Below are positions 59,428 through 64,000 of a stretch of DNA of 64,000 nucleotides, in pieces; the first letter of the stretch is position 1; each line of letters starts with the position of its first letter. The stretch is from Bog-532 sp036495425. Its GTDB lineage: Bacteria; Actinomycetota; Actinomycetes; Streptosporangiales; Streptosporangiaceae. The notes beneath the pieces are model-generated. The model was not told where the DNA came from, ran no database searches, and saw nothing but the letters and a program-made list of their open reading frames with translations. The position numbers were made by a program, and so were the translations under genes. The DNA is taken from contig DASXMW010000226.1 in the NCBI GenBank assembly GCA_036495425.1, positions 6,958 through 70,957 of the forward strand, in the 5' to 3' direction.

Positions 59428-60885
59428 TCAGCCCGCCAGCCCGGCGGGCCGCAGGCTCACGGGCAGCCCCTGGTAGGCCACGGGGATCAGCCAGCGGCGG
59501 ATGGCCGCCGACCCGACCGAGGTGAAGATGGGCGCGGTGGTGGCCGGGTAGGGGCCGCCGTGGTGCTGAGCCGCGTTCACGGCCACCCCGGTCGGCCAGC
59601 CGTTCCACACGATCCGGCCCACGGTGCGCTCGAACACCGCGATGACCTGGCTGGCCGTGGCCAGGTCGGCGCGGTCGTCCTCGTCGCCGTGCACGCTGCC
59701 GACCAGGTTGCCCTCGAGCTGGGCCAGCACCGGCAGCAGCTCCTCGGCCGAGGGGTAGGTGATGACCAGCCCGGCCGGGCCGAACCGCTCCTTGGCCAGC
59801 ACGCCGATGTCGGTGGCGAACTGCTCGAGCGTGGTCGAGAACAGCCGCGGGGTCGCGGCCCACGGGCCTTCGCCGGTGGCCCCGGCGGCCGCCGCGGTCA
59901 CGGCCGGGTGGGCCTCGATCTCGGCCAGCGCGGCCTCGTAGCCGGTGTGGATCCGCTCCGACAGCATGGGGGCGCCGCTGGACTCGCTGACCGCGTCGGC
60001 CAGGGCGTTGCGCAGGCCCTGGTCGCTCTCGGGCACGAACAGCAGGCCGGGGTTGGTGCAGAACTGGCCCGCGCCCAGCGTGAGCGAGCCCGCGTAGCCC
60101 GCGGCGATGTCGGCGGCCCGCTGGGCCGCCGCGCCCGGCAGCACCACCACCGGGTTGACCGCGCCCAGCTCGCCGAAGAACGGGATCGGGACCTCGCGCT
60201 CGGCGGCGATCTTGGCCAGGGCCAGCCCGCCCGCGGTCGAGCCGGTGAACCCGGCCGCGCTGATGCCCGGGTGCGTCAGCAGCCGCAGCCCGGCGTCCAC
60301 CCCGTGGATCAGGGCGAACACGCCTACGGGGGCGCCCGCGGCGCGGAGCGCGTCCCGCACCAGCCCGGCGGTCAGGTCCGAGGTGCCGGGGTGGCCCTCG
60401 TGCGCCTTGACCACCACCGGGCAGCCCGCGGCCAGCGCGGAGGCGGTGTCGCCGCCCACGACCGAGAACGCGAACGGGAAGTTGGACGCGGCGAACACGG
60501 CCACCGGGCCCACCGGGTGGCTGATCCGGCGGATCTCGGGGATCCCGGCCGCCGCCGGGGACTCGGCGATGTCGGCGTAGCCGCCGTCCCGGAGCACCCC
60601 GGCGAACAGCCGCAGCTGGCCGGTGGTCCGGCCCACCTCGCCGGCGAGCCGGGTCTCCCCCAGCGCGGTCTCCTCGTCGGCCAGGGCGGCCAGGTCGGCC
60701 CGACGCTCGTCGAGCGCGTCGGCGATGGCCTCCAGGGCCCGGGCGCGCTCCTCGTCGTCCAGGGCCGCCCAGGCCGGCAGGGCCTCGGCCGCCGCGCTGA
60801 CGGCCGCGTCCACCTCGGCGCCGGTCGTCTCGGCCACCGGTTCCCCGGTGGGCTTGCCCGTCCGCGGGTTGAACCCCTGAATCAT
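59428..60885 (-). CDS. 2,5-dioxovalerate (2-oxoglutarate semialdehyde) dehydrogenase
   Basis: The 485-aa aldehyde dehydrogenase (FNPRTGKPTGEPVAETTGAE, VFAASNFPFAFSVVGGDTAS, AAGFTGSTAGGLALAKIA, PFFGELGAVNPVVVLPGA and catalytic Cys in GAGQFCTNPG) matches the group that oxidises 2-oxoglutarate semialdehyde. That is the last step of non-phosphorylating pentose and of glucarate catabolism. The two dehydratase genes upstream in the operon supply the earlier steps. Confidence 0.9.
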   Translation of the reverse strand: MIQGFNPRTGKPTGEPVAETTGAEVDAAVSAAAEALPAWAALDDEERARALEAIADALDERRADLAALADEETALGETRLAGEVGRTTGQLRLFAGVLRDGGYADIAESPAAAGIPEIRRISHPVGPVAVFAASNFPFAFSVVGGDTASALAAGCPVVVKAHEGHPGTSDLTAGLVRDALRAAGAPVGVFALIHGVDAGLRLLTHPGISAAGFTGSTAGGLALAKIAAEREVPIPFFGELGAVNPVVVLPGAAAQRAADIAAGYAGSLTLGAGQFCTNPGLLFVPESDQGLRNALADAVSESSGAPMLSERIHTGYEAALAEIEAHPAVTAAAAGATGEGPWAATPRLFSTTLEQFATDIGVLAKERFGPAGLVITYPSAEELLPVLAQLEGNLVGSVHGDEDDRADLATASQVIAVFERTVGRIVWNGWPTGVAVNAAQHHGGPYPATTAPIFTSVGSAAIRRWLIPVAYQGLPVSLRPAGLAG

Positions 60886-60909
60886 CAGCGTCCCTTCGTC
60901 GTCTTCAAG

Positions 60910-62649
60910 CTACCGGGGATTGGCGTCCGGGTTGCGGCCGGACCGGGCCAGGAACGCGAAGTCGCAGCCCTGGTTGGCCTGGGTGATCTGCTCGGTGAAC
61001 AGCACGCCGTAGCCGCGCTCGAACCTGGGCTCCGGGGCCTGCCAGGCGGCCCGGCGGGCGGCCAGTTCGGCGTCCGGGACCTCCAGCCGCAGTTCCCGGG
61101 CGGCGGCGTCCAGGGTGATCAGGTCGCCGGTGCGGACCAGGGCCAGCGGGCCGCCCACGAACGACTCCGGCGCCACGTGCAGCACGCAGGCCCCGTAACT
61201 GGTCCCGCTCATCCGGGCGTCGCTGATCCGCACCATGTCCCGGACCCCCTGCTTGAGCAGGTAGCTGGGGATGGGCAGCATGCCGTACTCGGGCATGCCC
61301 GGGCCGCCCTTGGGCCCGGCGTTGCGCAGCACCAGCACCGAGTCGGCGGTGACGTTCAGGGCCGGGTCGTTGATCCGCTCCTGCATCTCCGGGTAGCTGT
61401 CGAACACCACGGCGGGCCCGGTGTGCTTGAGCAGCCGGGGCTCGGCCGCGATGTGCTTGATGACCGCGCCGTCCGGGGCCAGGTTGCCGCGCAGCACCGC
61501 CACCCCGCCTTCGGCCGACAGGGCGTGCCCGGGCGAGCGGATCACGTCGTCGCGGTACACCTCGGCTCCGGCGATCTGCTCGCCGAACGTCCCGCCGCTG
61601 ACCGTGGGCCGGTCCAGGTGCAGGGCGCCGGGCACGGTGGCCAGCTGGGCCAGGAGCGCCCGCAGCCCGCCCGCGTAGTAGAAGTCCTCCATCAGGTACT
61701 GGCCGCTGGGCCGGATGTTGGCCAGCACCGGCACCCGCCGGGAGATCGCGTCGAAGTCGTCCAGGGTCAGCTCGACCTGGGCCCGGCCCGCCATGGCGAC
61801 CAGGTGGATGAGCGCGTTGGTCGAGCCGCCCAGGGCCAGCACGGTGGCGGCCGCGTCCTCGAACGCCTCCCGGGTCAGGACGCGAGCCGGCCGCAGATCG
61901 TCCCAGACCATCTGCACGATGCGCTGCCCGGTGGCGACCGCGTTCCGGTAGTGGGCCGAGTCCACGGCCGGGATCGACGCCGCCCCGGGCAGGGTCATGC
62001 CGAGCGCCTCGGCCGCCGAGGTCATGGTGGACGCCGTGCCCATGGTCATGCAGTGCCCGGGCGAGCGGGCGATGCCGGACTCCAGGTCGGCCATTTCACA
62101 GTCGCCGATCAGCCCGGCCCGGGCGTCGTCCCAGAACTTCCACTGGTCGGTGCCGCTGCCCACGGTCTGGCCGCGGTAGTTGCCGCTCAGCATCGGCCCG
62201 GCCGGCAGGTAGATGGCGGGCAGGCCCGCGCTGGCCGCGCCCATCAGCAGGGCCGGGGTGGTCTTGTCGCAGCCGCCCATCAGCACCGCGCCGTCGGCCG
62301 GGTAGGAGCGCAGCAGTTCCTCGGCGTCCATGGCCAGCAGGTTGCGGTACATCATCGGGGTCGGCTTCTGGAACGACTCCGACAGCGTGGCCACCGGGAA
62401 CTCGATCGGGAACCCGCCCGCCTCCAGCACCCCCCGCTTGACCTGGCCGGCTCGCTCCCGCAGGTGCATGTGGCACCCGTTCATCTCCGACCAGGTGTTG
62501 AGGATGGCGATGATCGGCTTGCCCAGGTACTCCTCGGGGGCCACGCCCAGCTGGCGCATGCGCGACCGGTGGCCGAAGGCCCGCAGGCCGGACATGCGGT
62601 CGCTGCCGAACCAGCCGTGGCTGCGCAGCTGCTCGGGGGTCTTGGTCAC
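60910..62649 (-). CDS. IlvD/Edd-family sugar-acid dehydratase
   Basis: The 579-aa iron-sulfur dehydratase has LNTWSEMNGCHMHLRERAGQ, MGGCDKTTPALLMGAASAG, GIARSPGHCMTMGTASTM and GGLRALLAQLATVPGALHLD, with cysteines for the cluster. The long SHGWFGSDRMSGLRAFG N-terminus is typical of aldonate dehydratases (arabonate/xylonate-type) rather than of branched-chain IlvD. It would make a 2-keto-3-deoxy sugar acid. GTG 62649 overlaps the upstream stop by four bases. Confidence 0.9.
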   Translation of the reverse strand: MTKTPEQLRSHGWFGSDRMSGLRAFGHRSRMRQLGVAPEEYLGKPIIAILNTWSEMNGCHMHLRERAGQVKRGVLEAGGFPIEFPVATLSESFQKPTPMMYRNLLAMDAEELLRSYPADGAVLMGGCDKTTPALLMGAASAGLPAIYLPAGPMLSGNYRGQTVGSGTDQWKFWDDARAGLIGDCEMADLESGIARSPGHCMTMGTASTMTSAAEALGMTLPGAASIPAVDSAHYRNAVATGQRIVQMVWDDLRPARVLTREAFEDAAATVLALGGSTNALIHLVAMAGRAQVELTLDDFDAISRRVPVLANIRPSGQYLMEDFYYAGGLRALLAQLATVPGALHLDRPTVSGGTFGEQIAGAEVYRDDVIRSPGHALSAEGGVAVLRGNLAPDGAVIKHIAAEPRLLKHTGPAVVFDSYPEMQERINDPALNVTADSVLVLRNAGPKGGPGMPEYGMLPIPSYLLKQGVRDMVRISDARMSGTSYGACVLHVAPESFVGGPLALVRTGDLITLDAAARELRLEVPDAELAARRAAWQAPEPRFERGYGVLFTEQITQANQGCDFAFLARSGRNPDANPR

Positions 62650-63614
62650 GGCTGGACCTCCGCGGGCCCCTCGGCCGGGTCCAGGCTCCAGGACCGCAGG
62701 ATCTCGGTCACCGTGTCCCGGGTCTCCTTGGGCAGCACCCGGCTGGGCGGCCGCACGTCCCGCCCGCACAGGCCGATCTGGGCCAGGGCCTCCTTGACCA
62801 CGCTGACATTGTCGGCCGAGGCGCTGGCCGCGCGCAGGTCCTCGAACGGCCGGATCAGCTCCCAGGTGTCCATGGCCCCGGCCCTGTCGCCGTCCCGCAG
62901 CGCGCCCAGCATGGACAGCGCCACCGACGGGCTGACGTTGGCCAGCCCGGAGGTGAACCCGCGCGCGCCGTAGGCCCAGTACCCGGGGGCGTACGGCTCG
63001 GCCAGCCCGGCCAGCCAGGTGAACCGGCCCAGGCCCGCGTCCCGGGCCACCGCGCCGAACCGGGCCGCGTCCCGTACCCCGTACTTGACCCCGATCACGT
63101 TGGGGCAGCGCGTCCCCAGCTCGGCGATCTGGGCCCCGGTGACCTGGTCGCTGCGCACGTACAGGACCACGCCCAGGCCGGGCACGGCGTCCGCGATCAC
63201 CTGGTGGTAGTCGACCCAGCCCTCGGCCGACTGATAGGGGTGGACCGGCTGGTGGATCATGATCATCTGCGCCCCGGCCTGCTCGGCGTGCCGGGCCGCG
63301 TCGATGGCGCTGGCGGTGTCCTGGCCCACGCCGGCCAGCACGCCGGCGTGGCCCCCGCTCCCGGCCTCGCTGCTGGCGGCGCGGACCGCGTTCTCGGTCG
63401 CCTGCCGGGCCTCGGCCGGGGTGAGCGCGTAGAACTCACCGGTGTTGCCGTTGGCGGTGATCACGGTGACCCCGGCGTCCACCACCCGGCGGATCAGGTC
63501 GGTGTAGGTGCCCCACTCGATGCTGCCGTCCGGCCGCATCGGCGTCACCGGGATCACGACCACGGTGGCCAGGGCGTCCTTCAGCCGCGCGGCGGTCGCT
63601 TCGTCAAGTGCCAT
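62646..63614 (-). CDS. DHDPS-family 2-keto-3-deoxy sugar-acid dehydratase/aldolase
   Basis: The 322-aa barrel has VVIPVTPMRPDGSIEWGTYT, the pocket ITANGNTGEFYALTPAEARQ, Tyr in GVVLYVRSDQVTGAQIAE and Schiff-base Lys in CPNVIGVKYGVRDAARF. In operons with an IlvD/Edd dehydratase and a 2-oxoglutarate-semialdehyde dehydrogenase, such enzymes usually dehydrate (deoxy)ketopentonates or ketoglucarate. It is the first gene of the operon, with ATG 63614 and a GGAGG-type site upstream. Pentonate versus hexarate cannot be decided from sequence. Confidence 0.88.
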   Translation of the reverse strand: MALDEATAARLKDALATVVVIPVTPMRPDGSIEWGTYTDLIRRVVDAGVTVITANGNTGEFYALTPAEARQATENAVRAASSEAGSGGHAGVLAGVGQDTASAIDAARHAEQAGAQMIMIHQPVHPYQSAEGWVDYHQVIADAVPGLGVVLYVRSDQVTGAQIAELGTRCPNVIGVKYGVRDAARFGAVARDAGLGRFTWLAGLAEPYAPGYWAYGARGFTSGLANVSPSVALSMLGALRDGDRAGAMDTWELIRPFEDLRAASASADNVSVVKEALAQIGLCGRDVRPPSRVLPKETRDTVTEILRSWSLDPAEGPAEVQP

Positions 63615-63683
63615 CGATCCTCCCGAGGATGGGGAAGCAGCGCGTTCCCACAGCCACCCTAGAAGGGCGGCCCGGACGCGTGG

Positions 63684-63710
63684 GAGCCCGGGGCGCGTGG
63701 CCCCGGGCTC
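63684..63710 (-). terminator. Strong hairpin terminator after the right-edge gene
   Basis: A perfect 11-bp stem (GAGCCCGGGGC with its complement) and 5-base loop begins 19 bp beyond the stop at 63729 on the minus strand. Confidence 0.7.
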
Positions 63711-63728
63711 CGGCCGGTTGCTCCCGGC

Positions 63729-64000
63729 TCAGCCGCCCAGGTGCCAGCCGTTCAGGCCCGGGGTCGGTGCGGCCCAGGAGGCGGTGGCCTCGTAGACGCG
63801 GTTGTCGGTGCCCAGGGCGTACGTGTAGGTGGTCGGGATCGTGGCCACCACCTGCTCGGAAGCGGCGACGCCGGTGCTGAGCCGGCCACCCATGCTGTGC
63901 CAGCCCGGAGTGCTGGCGATGAAGCGGTGGTAGTAGCCGGCGTTGTCGGTGCCGCGGGCGAAGCCGATCAGGGCGTTGGGCTGGCCCTGCGCGGCCGGGA
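63729..64000 (-). CDS. C-terminal part of a repeat (beta-propeller-like) protein (partial)
   Basis: The minus-strand frame open to the window edge ends LNGWHLGG and encodes at least 90 residues. GTDNAGYYHRF and GTDNRVYEATA recur 47 residues apart, each followed by WH plus GG (WHSMGG, WHLGG). That spacing suits a beta-propeller or tectonin-like repeat, as found at the end of secreted actinobacterial enzymes, where it binds carbohydrate or cell surface. The N-terminus and any catalytic domain lie outside. Confidence 0.7.
   Translation of the reverse strand, partial: PAAQGQPNALIGFARGTDNAGYYHRFIASTPGWHSMGGRLSTGVAASEQVVATIPTTYTYALGTDNRVYEATASWAAPTPGLNGWHLGG

Noticed and set aside
59560..62973. 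Plus-strand frame of 1137 codons
   Set aside because: Antisense to the aldehyde dehydrogenase and IlvD/Edd genes, which carry all expected motifs.

Overview
The window is chromosomal DNA from a high-GC Gram-positive bacterium (Actinomycetota). The evidence is very high G+C with G/C-filled third codon positions, many GTG starts, GTGA/ATGA/TGATG gene overlaps, probable leaderless transcripts (TAnnnT 6-8 bases before a start codon), an ergothioneine egtABCD operon, SteA/SteB-type division proteins, an egtA-type glutamate-cysteine ligase, and two promoters resembling the actinobacterial RecA-independent DNA-damage (PafBC) promoter. I cannot name the genus. No rRNA, tRNA, CRISPR array, insertion sequence or prophage was found.

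Layout. 1-1.8 kb: uvrA (minus, cut by the left edge) behind a PafBC-type promoter. 2-4.2 kb: VOC protein, metallo-hydrolase and acetyltransferase. 4.3-8.1 kb: beta-glucan module (secreted GH16 glucanase, LacI regulator, two operators, GH1 beta-glucosidase). 8.1-15.0 kb: cell-envelope operon (steA, steB, MraY-like protein, murJ-type flippase, GT4 glycosyltransferase), with a lysozyme-like membrane protein after it. 15.3-22.4 kb: selD, then egtABCD behind the second PafBC-type promoter, a one-domain GntR protein and an EEP-family phosphodiesterase. 22.5-28.8 kb: maltose/alpha-glucoside locus (malR, malE, malF, malG, alpha-glucosidase). 28.8-33.4 kb: recN, nadK, tlyA, a small protein and, divergent, an SCP2 protein.

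33.3-42.4 kb is mixed: a membrane-anchored subtilase with a partner protein, a degenerate SDR, a secreted GH18 protein, a histidine phosphatase, cutA, purC, an FAH-family hydrolase, a lipoprotein and an esterase. 42.5-48.1 kb is a protocatechuate operon (pcaB, pcaC, then pcaI-J-H-G-D) that converts protocatechuate to 3-oxoadipyl-CoA; no pcaF thiolase or dedicated regulator is visible. 48.2-54.8 kb carries gabT, a spermidine-synthase-like protein, a DUF2510 membrane protein, and a class-III aminotransferase with mmsA, probably for beta-amino-acid or GABA breakdown. These are divergent from a PucR regulator, which overlaps a GH26-like glycosidase gene. 57.5-63.6 kb: tiny membrane proteins, a PPOX-fold protein, and a sugar-acid operon (DHDPS-family dehydratase, IlvD/Edd dehydratase, 2-oxoglutarate-semialdehyde dehydrogenase, unknown 384-aa protein) that would take a C5/C6 sugar acid to 2-oxoglutarate. 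The right edge cuts a secreted repeat protein.

The most notable points are: (i) uvrA and the ergothioneine operon share the same DNA-damage-type promoter; (ii) selD lies directly upstream of egtABCD with no other selenium gene in view; (iii) the tlyA-nadK-recN-steA-steB block usual in actinobacteria is split by about 13.7 kb of metabolic genes; (iv) an uncharacterised protein is the last member of the sugar-acid operon; (v) several unusual inverted repeats occur, including tandem palindromes at 22.37-22.42 kb and a 14-bp repeat covering a ribosome binding site at 40.3 kb.
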